From Lachnospiraceae bacterium UBA4348 (GTDB lineage Bacteria > Bacillota > Clostridia > Lachnospirales > Lachnospiraceae): 8,319 bases of DNA. The translations under genes were made by a program, and so were the position numbers. Under the pieces are notes generated by a model that saw nothing but the letters and a program-made list of their open reading frames with translations, was not told where the DNA came from and made no database searches. Location: the NCBI GenBank assembly GCA_002394165.1, contig DGTA01000069.1:1-8319 (forward strand), in the 5' to 3' direction. Positions 1-6,253 of this stretch are shown here, piece after piece; the stretch's first letter is position 1; every line of letters starts with the position of its first letter.

Positions 1-473
1 TCCACATCCTCGCCCACGTAGCCGGCCTCGGTCAGGGAGGTGGCATCCGCGATCGCAAACGGCACGCCCAGCATCTTCGCCAGCGTCTGTGCCAGATAGG
101 TCTTGCCCGATCCGGTCGGCCCGAGCATCAGGATGTTGCTCTTCTGGAGCTCCACGTCATTGCTGCGCAGGTTCTTCCCGGACAGGATCCTCTTGTAATG
201 ATTGTAGACAGCTACCGAGAGCGTCTTCTTGGCATCCTCCTGCCCGACGACGTACTCATCAAGGAAAGCCTTGATCTCGGCCGGTTTCATGAGGTTGATA
301 TCACCGATGTCCTCCGATTCCATCGAGAAGAGCTCCTCCTCGATGATCTCGCTGCAGACTTCCACACACTCCTCGCAGATATAGACTCCGCCCGGTCCGG
401 CGATCAGCTTCTTGACCTGATTCTCCGACTTATTGCAGAAAGAGCACCTGATCTTGTCAATCGTTCTTGCCAT
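1..473 (-). CDS. clpX: ClpX, ATP-dependent unfoldase subunit of ClpXP (N-terminal part, cut by window edge)
   Basis: ClpX is the AAA+ hexamer that recognises, unfolds and threads tagged proteins into the ClpP chamber in the cytosol. The window holds the first 157 codons. The N-terminal zinc-binding domain is clear: Cys10 and Cys13 (CSFC) pair with Cys33 and Cys36 (CEEC). After a short acidic linker comes MKPAEIKAFLDEYVVGQ, the typical entry into the AAA+ domain, and then the Walker A motif GPTGSGKT at residues 118-125. Walker B, the sensor motifs and the ClpP-contacting loop lie beyond the edge. The ATG at 473 is preceded by AAGGAG about 10 nt upstream. The gene follows clpP by 66 nt that contain a hairpin. 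The identity is firm from the zinc-finger plus Walker A arrangement; only the remaining length is unknown. Confidence 0.97.
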   Translation of the reverse strand, partial: MARTIDKIRCSFCNKSENQVKKLIAGPGGVYICEECVEVCSEIIEEELFSMESEDIGDINLMKPAEIKAFLDEYVVGQEDAKKTLSVAVYNHYKRILSGKNLRSNDVELQKSNILMLGPTGSGKTYLAQTLAKMLGVPFAIADATSLTEAGYVGEDV

Positions 474-503
474 CTGTTCTCTACTCCTTATTAACTTCAA
501 AAC

Positions 504-529
504 GGCCGCGGCAATTTTTTGCAGCGGCC
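504..529 (-). terminator. Hairpin in the clpP-clpX gap, possible attenuator or processing site
   Basis: The 66-nt gap between the clpP stop and the clpX start contains an imperfect hairpin: GGCCGC pairs with GCGGCC, then a one-base mismatch, then GCAA pairs with TTGC around a 4-nt loop. On the transcribed strand it is followed by only four T residues (GTTTTG). That is weak for a full intrinsic terminator but fits partial termination, RNA processing or 3'-end protection of the tig-clpP message. The clpX ribosome binding site lies about 15 nt downstream and outside the stem. The structure is read by eye; its function is inference. Confidence 0.45.
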
Positions 530-539
530 ATTATCCCCT

Positions 540-1124
540 TTATGATCTGGCGGCGACGACCTCATCGACCAGACCGTACTGTTTTGCCTCCTCGGCACTC
601 ATCCAGTAGTCACGGTCGGTATCGCGCTCGATCACCTCGAGCGGCTGGCCTGTGTTGGCAGCGAGTGCGTCGTTGAGTTTCTTCCTGGTGCGCAGGATAT
701 GCTCTGCCGCGATCTTGATATCGCTCGCCATTCCCTGCGAACCGCCGGAAGGCTGGTGGATCATGATCTCGGCGTTGGGCAGCGCGTACCGCTTGCCCTT
801 CGTGCCTGCAGCCAGGAGGAATGCTCCCATGCTGGCCGCCATCCCGATGCAGGTGGTGGCGACGTCGCATTTAATGTACCGCATCGTGTCATAGATCGCC
901 AGTCCGGCACTGACAGACCCTCCCGGGCTGTTGATATAGAGCTGGATGTCCTTGGCGGGATCCTGCGACTCCAGGAAAAGCATCTGTGCCACGATCACGT
1001 TGGCACTGTCGTCCGTGACCTCATCTCCCAGGAAGATGATCCTGTCCTTTAAAAGGCGGGAGTAGATATCATAGGAACGCTCTCCTCTGCTGGTCTGTTC
1101 AATGACATATGGAATTAAAGGCAT
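540..1124 (-). CDS. clpP: ClpP, serine protease subunit of the Clp complex
   Basis: ClpP forms the tetradecameric proteolytic chamber served by ClpX (and ClpC or ClpA where present). The protein is 194 residues, the normal family length. The catalytic triad is intact: Ser98 in GMAASMGAFLL, His123 in MIHQPSGG and Asp172 in DRDYWMSAEEA. The oxyanion region NSPGGSVSAG is at residues 65-74. The N-terminus MPLIPYVIEQTSRGERSYDIYSRLL is the usual axial-loop segment. I chose the ATG at 1124 because a GGAGGAG sequence lies just upstream. A reading frame ten codons longer would start at a TTG inside tig and adds a basic stretch not found in the family. The start lies one base after the tig stop codon, so translation is almost certainly coupled. 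No mature propeptide can be defined from sequence alone. Confidence 0.98.
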   Translation of the reverse strand: MPLIPYVIEQTSRGERSYDIYSRLLKDRIIFLGDEVTDDSANVIVAQMLFLESQDPAKDIQLYINSPGGSVSAGLAIYDTMRYIKCDVATTCIGMAASMGAFLLAAGTKGKRYALPNAEIMIHQPSGGSQGMASDIKIAAEHILRTRKKLNDALAANTGQPLEVIERDTDRDYWMSAEEAKQYGLVDEVVAARS

Positions 1125-1125
1125 C

Positions 1126-2436
1126 TTACTCCTCCGGTTCTTCCTTCTTTTCAACCTCGACGGCGCTCTCGCCGATCTTCTCAGCAGCCATCTGAAGCAG
1201 CAGGTCGCTCTTCATCTGCTTTGTGCCGGCTTCGCCCATCAGCTCTTTGATCTTCTCGACTTCCATCTTGTACATGTCAGCCATCTTCTTGAACTCTTCT
1301 TCGATCCGCTCATCGGAGACTTCCATGTTCTCAGCCTTCGCCACTGCCTCGAGCATCAGCGTGCTGCGAAGCCTCGGCTCAGCATCCTTCTTCATCTGGT
1401 CAAGCAGGCCGTTTGCATCCATGCCGAACATCTGCATATACTGCTCGATCTTCATGCCCTGGGACTGCAGTCTTGCCGCAAAATCTTCCGCCATGCGCTG
1501 GGCTTCTTCCTTGATCATCACCTCGGGGATGTCGATCTGCGCATTCGCCGCGGCCTTTTCGATGGCCTGGTTCTGTCTGGCGTTCTTCGCTTCCTCTTCC
1601 TTTCTGGAAGTGATGTTTTTGCGGATATCTTCCTTATATTCATCAAGCGTATCAAACTCGGATACATCCTGTGCGAACTCGTCGTCCACCTCCGGAAGCT
1701 CCTTCACCTGGATCGCATTCACCTTGCAGGCAAACACAGCCGTCTTGCCGGCCAGATCCTGAGAGTGATAATCCTCCGGGAAGGTAACTGTCACATCGAG
1801 GGGCTCTCCGATCTTCGCGCCGATGAGCTGCTCCTCAAATCCGGGGATAAAGCTGCCCGAACCGATGGTCAGCGGATAATCAGTCGCCTTGCCGCCCTCA
1901 AACGGGACACCGTCCACACTGCCGTCGAAATCCAGCTTGATCTGGTCGCCGTCCTGGACCGGGCGGTCATCCACATCAATGATCCTGGCATTGTTCTCAC
2001 GCTCACGGTTGATCTCAGCCTCGATCTCCTCATCGGAAACGCTCACATCGACCTTGTCAACCTCAACATCCTTATACTGGCCGAGCGTTACCTCGGGCTT
2101 CAGCGCAGCCAGAGCAGTAAAGATAAAGTTCTTGCCGCCGCCGATCTGCTCGATATCGATCTCGGGTGCAGACACGATATTCTCACCGCACTCCTTCACA
2201 GCCTCCTCATAGGCATCCGGGATAATGCTGTTCGCAGCATCCTCAAAGAACACACCCTCACCGTAGATCTTCTCGATGAACTTACGGGGTGCTTTTCCTT
2301 TTCTGAAACCGGGGATAGCGATCTGACCGCGGCTCTTCAGATATGCCTTCTGAACCGCCTCCTCAAACTTCTCCGCGGGGACTTCGATGGTCAGTTTCGC
2401 CATGCTGTGCTCAAGTTTCTCGACATTAACGCTCAT
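1126..2436 (-). CDS. tig: Trigger factor, ribosome-associated chaperone and peptidyl-prolyl isomerase
   Basis: Trigger factor sits at the ribosomal exit tunnel and shields and folds nascent chains. The 436-residue length is normal for the family. The N-terminal ribosome-binding domain has the signature GFRKGKAP at residues 43-50, which docks on ribosomal protein L23. The middle FKBP-type PPIase domain spans roughly residues 155-245 (DGDQIKLDFDG, FIPGFEEQLIGA, VTFPEDYHSQDLAGK). The C-terminal helical chaperone arms fill about residues 250-425 and end in a Glu/Lys-rich tail. The ATG at 2436 has AAGGAGG about 11 nt upstream and a strong promoter about 60-85 bp upstream. It is the first gene of the tig-clpP-clpX operon, an arrangement common in clostridia. 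Nothing is truncated or unusual. Confidence 0.98.
   Translation of the reverse strand: MSVNVEKLEHSMAKLTIEVPAEKFEEAVQKAYLKSRGQIAIPGFRKGKAPRKFIEKIYGEGVFFEDAANSIIPDAYEEAVKECGENIVSAPEIDIEQIGGGKNFIFTALAALKPEVTLGQYKDVEVDKVDVSVSDEEIEAEINRERENNARIIDVDDRPVQDGDQIKLDFDGSVDGVPFEGGKATDYPLTIGSGSFIPGFEEQLIGAKIGEPLDVTVTFPEDYHSQDLAGKTAVFACKVNAIQVKELPEVDDEFAQDVSEFDTLDEYKEDIRKNITSRKEEEAKNARQNQAIEKAAANAQIDIPEVMIKEEAQRMAEDFAARLQSQGMKIEQYMQMFGMDANGLLDQMKKDAEPRLRSTLMLEAVAKAENMEVSDERIEEEFKKMADMYKMEVEKIKELMGEAGTKQMKSDLLLQMAAEKIGESAVEVEKKEEPEE
1129..1135 (-). promoter_or_regulatory. clpP ribosome binding site inside the 3' end of tig
   Basis: The sequence GGAGGAG lies within the last codons of tig, followed by the tig stop TAA, one G, and then the clpP ATG. 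The anti-Shine-Dalgarno match is therefore itself coding sequence (the Pro-Glu-Glu end of trigger factor). Spacing from GGAGG to the ATG is about 6 nt. This decides the clpP start and indicates translational coupling, with ribosomes ending on tig well placed to restart on clpP. Confidence 0.8.
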
Positions 2437-2492
2437 GGAATCTATTTCCTCCTTGATCCAATGGATTATTATATTTTTTCAGCTAATTTGAT

Positions 2493-2521
2493 AGTATAGC
2501 ATAGGGTCGTGCGCTTGACAA
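2493..2521 (-). promoter_or_regulatory. Sigma-A promoter of the tig-clpP-clpX operon
   Basis: Reading the minus strand, TTGTCA (2521-2516) is followed by a 17-nt spacer and TATACT (2498-2493). TG at the extended -10 position (TGC-TATACT) strengthens it. The predicted start near 2486 leaves a leader of about 50 nt before the tig ATG. The -35 box lies only 3 nt from the foot of the palindrome at 2525-2551. I see no CIRCE or CtsR operator here, so classical HrcA or CtsR control is not supported. Confidence 0.75.
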
Positions 2522-2524
2522 GAA

Positions 2525-2551
2525 TTTCTGACAGGCGCTTACTGTCAGAAA
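2525..2551. repeat. Palindrome with TCTGACAG / CTGTCAGA arms, between the DJ-1 gene and the tig promoter
   Basis: A perfect 10-bp inverted repeat, TTTCTGACAG and CTGTCAGAAA, surrounds a 7-nt loop. It lies 26 nt after the stop of the upstream DJ-1 family gene and 3 nt before the -35 box of the tig promoter. It could act as a weak terminator for the DJ-1 gene, but the downstream U-tract (AAATTCTTG) is poor. The eight-base arm cores are identical to those of the larger palindrome at 6380-6410, which suggests a shared family with a different centre. Confidence 0.7.
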
Positions 2552-2577
2552 CAGATCCGTCCAATCCCGAAATCTCC

Positions 2578-3129
2578 TTAAAGATAAATGATGCCTTTGC
2601 CGATCTTATCCGCCGTCTCCTGGTCCTTCATAAGGGCAAGCAGGGCCAGCGCAAACGGGATGGCGGTCCCCATGCCTCGGCTCGTGATCACATTTCCGGA
2701 AACGATCACTTTTTCATTTCCGATCACAGCTCCCTTCAGCCTCTCTTCAAAGCCCGGATAGCAGACAGCTTCCCTGCCGTCCAGGATTCCGAGGTCTCCG
2801 AGTACGCTCGGTGCGGCGCAGATCGCGCCGATGAGTTTTCCTTCTTCATTGGCTTTCAGCAGCATGTCAGTAAGCGGCCTGCATTCTCCCAGATGGAGCG
2901 TGCCGGGCATTCCGCCGGGAAGAACGAACATGGCGGCATCGGAAAAGTCTGTCTCCTCCAGCACACAGTCCGCTTCCAGACGGATCCCGTGGCTGCCCTC
3001 GATGTTCTTTCTCCCTTCCACCGAAACGGTTCGGATGTCGACTCCGCCTCTTCTTAAAATGTCCACAACCGTCAGGCCCTCGATCTCCTCAAAGCCATCC
3101 GCCAGGAAAATATAAACACAGCCTTCCAT
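2578..3129 (-). CDS. DJ-1/PfpI family protein (YajL/ThiJ-like)
   Basis: The 183-residue protein has the DJ-1/PfpI flavodoxin-like fold pattern. It opens with VYIFLADGFEEIE, whose Glu17 matches the conserved acidic partner of the nucleophile. FVLPGG is at residues 68-73, and the nucleophile elbow GAICAAPSVLG carries Cys104. The next landmarks are VCYPGFEERL and the VITSRGMGTAIPFALALL segment near the C-terminus, both typical of the DJ-1/YajL branch rather than PfpI-type proteases. Members have been described as stress-linked chaperones, glyoxalases or deglycases; that activity remains debated, so I give no gene symbol. The ATG at 3129 has GGGAGGG 7 nt upstream. It seems monocistronic, with a candidate promoter upstream and a hairpin downstream, placed between a wall hydrolase and the tig operon. 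The cytosolic location is inferred from the absence of a signal peptide. Confidence 0.92.
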   Translation of the reverse strand: MEGCVYIFLADGFEEIEGLTVVDILRRGGVDIRTVSVEGRKNIEGSHGIRLEADCVLEETDFSDAAMFVLPGGMPGTLHLGECRPLTDMLLKANEEGKLIGAICAAPSVLGDLGILDGREAVCYPGFEERLKGAVIGNEKVIVSGNVITSRGMGTAIPFALALLALMKDQETADKIGKGIIYL

Positions 3130-3188
3130 TTTCTGTCCCTCCCGATTTTATCAACCATATAAACTATATATAAGATAACTTGTCACTC

Positions 3189-3217
3189 ATTTTATCAGAT
3201 ACACCTGCTGTCTACAA
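3189..3217 (-). promoter_or_regulatory. Candidate promoter of the DJ-1 family gene
   Basis: On the minus strand, TTGTAG (3217-3212) and TAAAAT (3194-3189) are separated by 17 nt, with an extended -10 TG (TGA-TAAAAT). The -10 is good but the -35 matches only at TTG. A second, weaker choice using GTGACA further downstream cannot be excluded. The predicted leader is about 53 nt. The promoter lies after the terminator of the SGNH gene, so the DJ-1 gene should have its own transcript. Confidence 0.5.
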
Positions 3218-3246
3218 CCGTATTTCCCCCGAAGCGGGCATCCCGC

Positions 3247-3279
3247 AAAAAAGGCTGCAGCACTCTCATGCTGCAGCCT
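3247..3279 (-). terminator. Intrinsic terminator of the SGNH hydrolase gene
   Basis: On the transcribed strand, AGGCTGCAGCA and TGCTGCAGCCT form an 11-bp perfect stem with a 6-nt loop, followed directly by a run of six T. It lies 27 nt after the SGNH stop codon. This is a textbook Rho-independent terminator and the strongest in the window. Confidence 0.92.
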
Positions 3280-3306
3280 GAAATTCATATTATCTTACCG
3301 GTCCGG

Positions 3307-4530
3307 TCACCTGACCACGGCTCTTACATAATTGTAGATCTTTTTGTAAGTCGCGGAAGTGTAATGCAGGCCGTCTACCGTATCAAACCCGTTCTTGCAC
3401 AGATAGTAGAAAGTGTTGATGTAATTACTCTTCAGAGCCGAGTACACTTTCTTATTAAAATCACGGATCTTGGTGTTGTTGACGGTGGTCCTTCTGTAAT
3501 AGCTGCGGATCGTCTTGTCGTTCACCGGGTTGATCGCCATGATGTAGAACTTAGCATTCGGATAAGCGGTGATCATACTCTTGTAATAGCTGATGTACTT
3601 CTGGACATTTCCAAGATCATTGACTCCGAAGCCGAAGATCACGTTGAGCTTCGGATTGTAGCTCAGGTATTTTTTGACCTTTGCGTCAGCCGTGGATTTC
3701 ATCCAGTTGTAGCCTTCGCCGACCTTTCCGATGTAAGCGGTCTTTGAATCCTTCACGGACATGCTCATGCCGACGGTTCTCGAATCACCCACAAACAGAT
3801 ACTTGACAGTCGCATATTTTTTGTATTCGGAGGAAAAGCCGCTGAGCACACCGCTCTTATTGACGTGATACTTGCCGACATCCTCGTTGACAGCCATGAC
3901 TCCGTTGGACTTCACATAATAGTAGTTGCCCCTGTAACGGATCCATATGGCGGAGAGCCGCTCACCCCTGGCATTGAAGAAATAGCGTTTTCCCCCGATC
4001 GACACCCAGGTGTTCGCTACTCTCTGGCCGTTCTTGTTCACATAATAGTATTTACCGCGGACGCTGAACATCTTGTTCTTGATCATAACGCCGTTCTTAT
4101 CGACGATAAATACTCTTTTATTCTTCACAACCCACTGGGCTTTGGCCAGAACGCCGTTCGCCTTCAGGAAGAACTGTTTGGAACCTTCCTTATGCCACAT
4201 ATCATGTAAGACAGTGCCTTCGGAAGATGCGTAATAGGTATTACCGCTGTACTCAAACCAGCCCGGTTTAGAATAACCGTCCTCATCAAAGTAATAATAC
4301 TGGTTATCCACCTCGATCCAGGCATCCTTCGCATATGTCTTGTTCGCATAACGGAAACGTACGCCGCTCTTTGTCTCCACAAGAGTTCCCCGGGGAGTCC
4401 CTTTGCTCTTGGCATAGGCGATCATGTTCGTGTCCGCATGTGCGTTAACAGAAAGCAGGGTGACAAACACAAGCATGACCAGCATGAAGGTCAATCTTAC
4501 TGCTTTTACCGTCTGTGACCGATATTGCAT
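3307..4530 (-). CDS. Exported SGNH/GDSL hydrolase with N-terminal wall-binding repeats
   Basis: The protein is 407 residues from the ATG at 4530. A signal peptide occupies residues 1-32: a basic start, a hydrophobic core LTFMLVMLVFVTLL, and AHA followed by Asp33. A series of about seven degenerate aromatic repeats covers roughly residues 70-228, with units such as WIEVDNQYYYFDEDG and VSIGGKRYFFNARG. They resemble the glucan/choline-binding (CW_binding) family. The C-terminal SGNH hydrolase domain shows block I GDSR with Ser250, block III GVND at 302-305 with Asn304, and block V DGLH with Asp386 and His389. Such domains are esterases or deacetylases; here the substrate is probably a wall polymer, by inference from the repeats. 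A 19-codon longer frame begins at a TTG and spoils the signal peptide, so I reject it. The gene has its own promoter and terminator and follows another repeat-bearing wall enzyme. Confidence 0.88.
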   Translation of the reverse strand: MQYRSQTVKAVRLTFMLVMLVFVTLLSVNAHADTNMIAYAKSKGTPRGTLVETKSGVRFRYANKTYAKDAWIEVDNQYYYFDEDGYSKPGWFEYSGNTYYASSEGTVLHDMWHKEGSKQFFLKANGVLAKAQWVVKNKRVFIVDKNGVMIKNKMFSVRGKYYYVNKNGQRVANTWVSIGGKRYFFNARGERLSAIWIRYRGNYYYVKSNGVMAVNEDVGKYHVNKSGVLSGFSSEYKKYATVKYLFVGDSRTVGMSMSVKDSKTAYIGKVGEGYNWMKSTADAKVKKYLSYNPKLNVIFGFGVNDLGNVQKYISYYKSMITAYPNAKFYIMAINPVNDKTIRSYYRRTTVNNTKIRDFNKKVYSALKSNYINTFYYLCKNGFDTVDGLHYTSATYKKIYNYVRAVVR

Positions 4531-4607
4531 ATAACAGCCTCTCTCCACTCGAACTAAAAATGTTAAAATCGAAACAAACTGTAACAATTCCTTAAACTTT
4601 CTTTGTT

Positions 4608-4636
4608 AATATACAGCAATAATTTATATTTGTCAA
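4608..4636 (-). promoter_or_regulatory. Sigma-A promoter of the SGNH hydrolase gene
   Basis: On the minus strand a perfect TTGACA (4636-4631) and TATATT (4613-4608) are 17 nt apart. Surrounding sequence is strikingly AT-rich. Predicted transcription starts near 4601, giving a leader of about 70 nt that ends in a purine-rich GGAGAGAGG ribosome site before the ATG at 4530. Matching 9-bp inverted repeats lie on both sides of the promoter (4582-4590 and 4661-4669). Confidence 0.8.
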
Positions 4637-4679
4637 ATATGCACGAAATGAACCGCCCCTGAATTGTTAAATATTTGTT

Positions 4680-4725
4680 ATAAGACCCCGGATTGCACTT
4701 TTATGAACACAATCCGGGGTCTTAT
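4680..4725 (-). terminator. Terminator-like hairpin after the NlpC/P60 gene
   Basis: A perfect 16-bp inverted repeat (4680-4695 and 4710-4725, arm ATAAGACCCCGGATTG) with a 14-nt loop begins 5 nt after the NlpC/P60 stop codon. There is no clean run of U after the stem; the sequence continues AACAAATATTT. The A/T bases at the stem base may serve instead. Its place right after the stop codon supports terminator or 3'-stabilising function. It would also work in the other direction, but no plus-strand gene needs it. Confidence 0.65.
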
Positions 4726-4730
4726 TTCAG

Positions 4731-6221
4731 TTATGCGAAAATACTCTTCAGCACCTGGGCCGCGTTCATATTTCGAAGCCCTTCGCTGTCTGTCATGACC
4801 GAATTCGAAGTCAGATACCAGCGCATCCTTCCGAAGCTGGTCAGATAAAATGTTCCTCTCGAGCAGTCAGGATACTTGGCGTACCATGACGGGAAATAAG
4901 TTCTCATATACTTGGTCGCCAGGGTGATGGCCTCACTGATCTTTCCGCCTGACCGGGTATAGGTCCCGTTGATCATTACGCCTTTCGGGCTCGAATGGAT
5001 CAGCACCACGCTCGAGTCAGAGCACTGTCCGACCACGATGTAGACGTGGCCGCCGGAGCTCATGATGTCACCGGCCCTGAAATCTGAGAACGAACCCGGA
5101 CTAGAGTAGGAACCCCATCCGTAGGAGGCAAAGGTGGTCGCCATGTTCTCGGCCGGCATCACAAAGCCCGAACGCCCGGACTGAGTGTTGAAGGTGTTGT
5201 ACATCAGCCAGCCGATATAGCCGGAGCAGTCCAGGCCGTCATAGATCTGGAACCTGGTCTTGGTGTAATCATAGGAGGAGGACTGCCTGCTGAAGTACTC
5301 TCTCCACCGGGCGGCGGCGCCGATGGTCCTGGCGTACTCGTTCGCACCGCTCTGCGAGGCAGACCAGCCGCCGCCCCACACATACATAGTCGAACCGACC
5401 GGGAGAAGCGCTGTCCTGAGCATCTGCCGGATGGAAGATCTCCTTGCGACCTTGCCCGAGTAATCTGTAAAGCTGCCGACGATCGAATCGCCCACCTGGG
5501 TAAGGATGCCGTTCTCATCAAAGATGTGCTTCACGCCTCCGATCATCACTTCGCCCTGGGCCCTCTTTCCGGTGTGGGGATCAAAATAGTACCGGACGCC
5601 GTCAACACTGTACCAGCTGCCGATCAGCGCGCCGTTCGCATTCGGCCTTAAATAATACCAGCCGCCCCTGTACTTGAGCCATCCGCTGCAGCGGACGCCC
5701 ATGCTGGTGAAATAATAATTCCGTTTTCCGATCTTGTACCAGCCCCGTGCCATGGCACCGCTCTTTTTCGGATCCAGATAATAATATTTGTTATTTAACT
5801 TCATCCACCCAGTGACACGCCTGCCGTTGGACGCGAAGCGGTAGAACTTTCCATTGATCTTGCGCCATCCCACACACATGCGGCCGCTTTTTTCAGGGAT
5901 CAGGTAGTAATAATTCTTGCCGCGCTTTAACCAACCGGTCATGCGGGCGCCGTTCTTTTTGGGATCACAGAAATAATAGTAGTTCTTGTACTTGACCCAT
6001 CCGGTCTTGCGGATGCCCTTGTTGGACGGATCGCAGTAATAATACTGGCCTTTGTACTTAAGCCAGCCTTTGGCGATCTTACCGCTGCTGAGCACATAAT
6101 AGTACTCGCCCTTTTTCGTCTTATACCAGCCGGCTTTTTTCTTCGCCGCAGCCGCCGCGTTCATCGAAAGCGCCGCCGCAAGCAGCAAAAGCAGCACGAT
6201 AAAAGAAGCCCTCTTTTTCAT
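4731..6221 (-). CDS. Exported NlpC/P60-type cysteine peptidase with ten N-terminal wall-binding repeats
   Basis: The protein is 496 residues. A signal peptide fills about residues 1-26 (MKKR, a Leu/Ala core, AAAAA). About ten wall-binding repeats follow at roughly 30-240, each shaped like GW-x-K-x(4)-YYY-x(5-8)-G, with Trp at 32, 53, 75, 97, 119, 139, 161, 181 and 203. The C-terminal peptidase domain has YVWGGG at 280-285, the nucleophile motif DCSGY with Cys332, and GGHVYIVVG with His392. His409 (LIHSSPKG) is the likely third residue. NlpC/P60 enzymes typically cut peptide bonds in peptidoglycan stems, so a wall-remodelling role is likely. About 45 residues separate YVWGGG from DCSG, much longer than in short NlpC/P60 domains, and a C-terminal extension of about 80 residues is present. 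The ATG at 6221 has a GAGGAGAGG ribosome site. The gene begins 32 nt after tRNA-Leu and appears to share its promoter. Confidence 0.88.
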   Translation of the reverse strand: MKKRASFIVLLLLLAAALSMNAAAAAKKKAGWYKTKKGEYYYVLSSGKIAKGWLKYKGQYYYCDPSNKGIRKTGWVKYKNYYYFCDPKKNGARMTGWLKRGKNYYYLIPEKSGRMCVGWRKINGKFYRFASNGRRVTGWMKLNNKYYYLDPKKSGAMARGWYKIGKRNYYFTSMGVRCSGWLKYRGGWYYLRPNANGALIGSWYSVDGVRYYFDPHTGKRAQGEVMIGGVKHIFDENGILTQVGDSIVGSFTDYSGKVARRSSIRQMLRTALLPVGSTMYVWGGGWSASQSGANEYARTIGAAARWREYFSRQSSSYDYTKTRFQIYDGLDCSGYIGWLMYNTFNTQSGRSGFVMPAENMATTFASYGWGSYSSPGSFSDFRAGDIMSSGGHVYIVVGQCSDSSVVLIHSSPKGVMINGTYTRSGGKISEAITLATKYMRTYFPSWYAKYPDCSRGTFYLTSFGRMRWYLTSNSVMTDSEGLRNMNAAQVLKSIFA

Positions 6222-6253
6222 CTCTTATTCCTCTCCTCACAAACAACGGGTCA

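Noticed and set aside
1125..1154. Ten-codon N-terminal extension of ClpP
   Set aside because: It starts at a TTG within tig, lacks a ribosome site and adds a basic stretch absent from ClpP proteins. The ATG at 1124 has an excellent ribosome site.
1102..2499. 465-codon open frame on the plus strand opposite tig
   Set aside because: It is the antisense shadow of a full-length, motif-complete trigger factor. The translation is Leu/His/Asp-rich with no recognisable domain, and no ribosome site or promoter supports it.
2437..2560. Possible CIRCE or CtsR heat-shock operator upstream of tig
   Set aside because: I looked for TTAGCACTC-N9-GAGTGCTAA and for tandem GGTCAAA heptamers and found neither. 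Only the unrelated TCTGACAG palindrome is there.
3234..3246. Short GCGGG/CCCGC palindrome near the SGNH terminator
   Set aside because: It is only a 5-bp stem with a 3-nt loop, and on the transcribed strand it lies after the T-run with no T-tract of its own. It could be chance.
4531..4587. Nineteen-codon extension of the SGNH hydrolase
   Set aside because: It starts at a TTG close to the predicted transcription start and places a hydrophobic stretch before a Cys and the real signal peptide. The ATG at 4530 gives a normal signal peptide.
5500..6135. Tandem repeat or CRISPR-like array
   Set aside because: The periodicity (60-66 bp) is that of protein-level wall-binding repeats within one open frame. 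The DNA units are diverged and there are no identical repeats with unique spacers.
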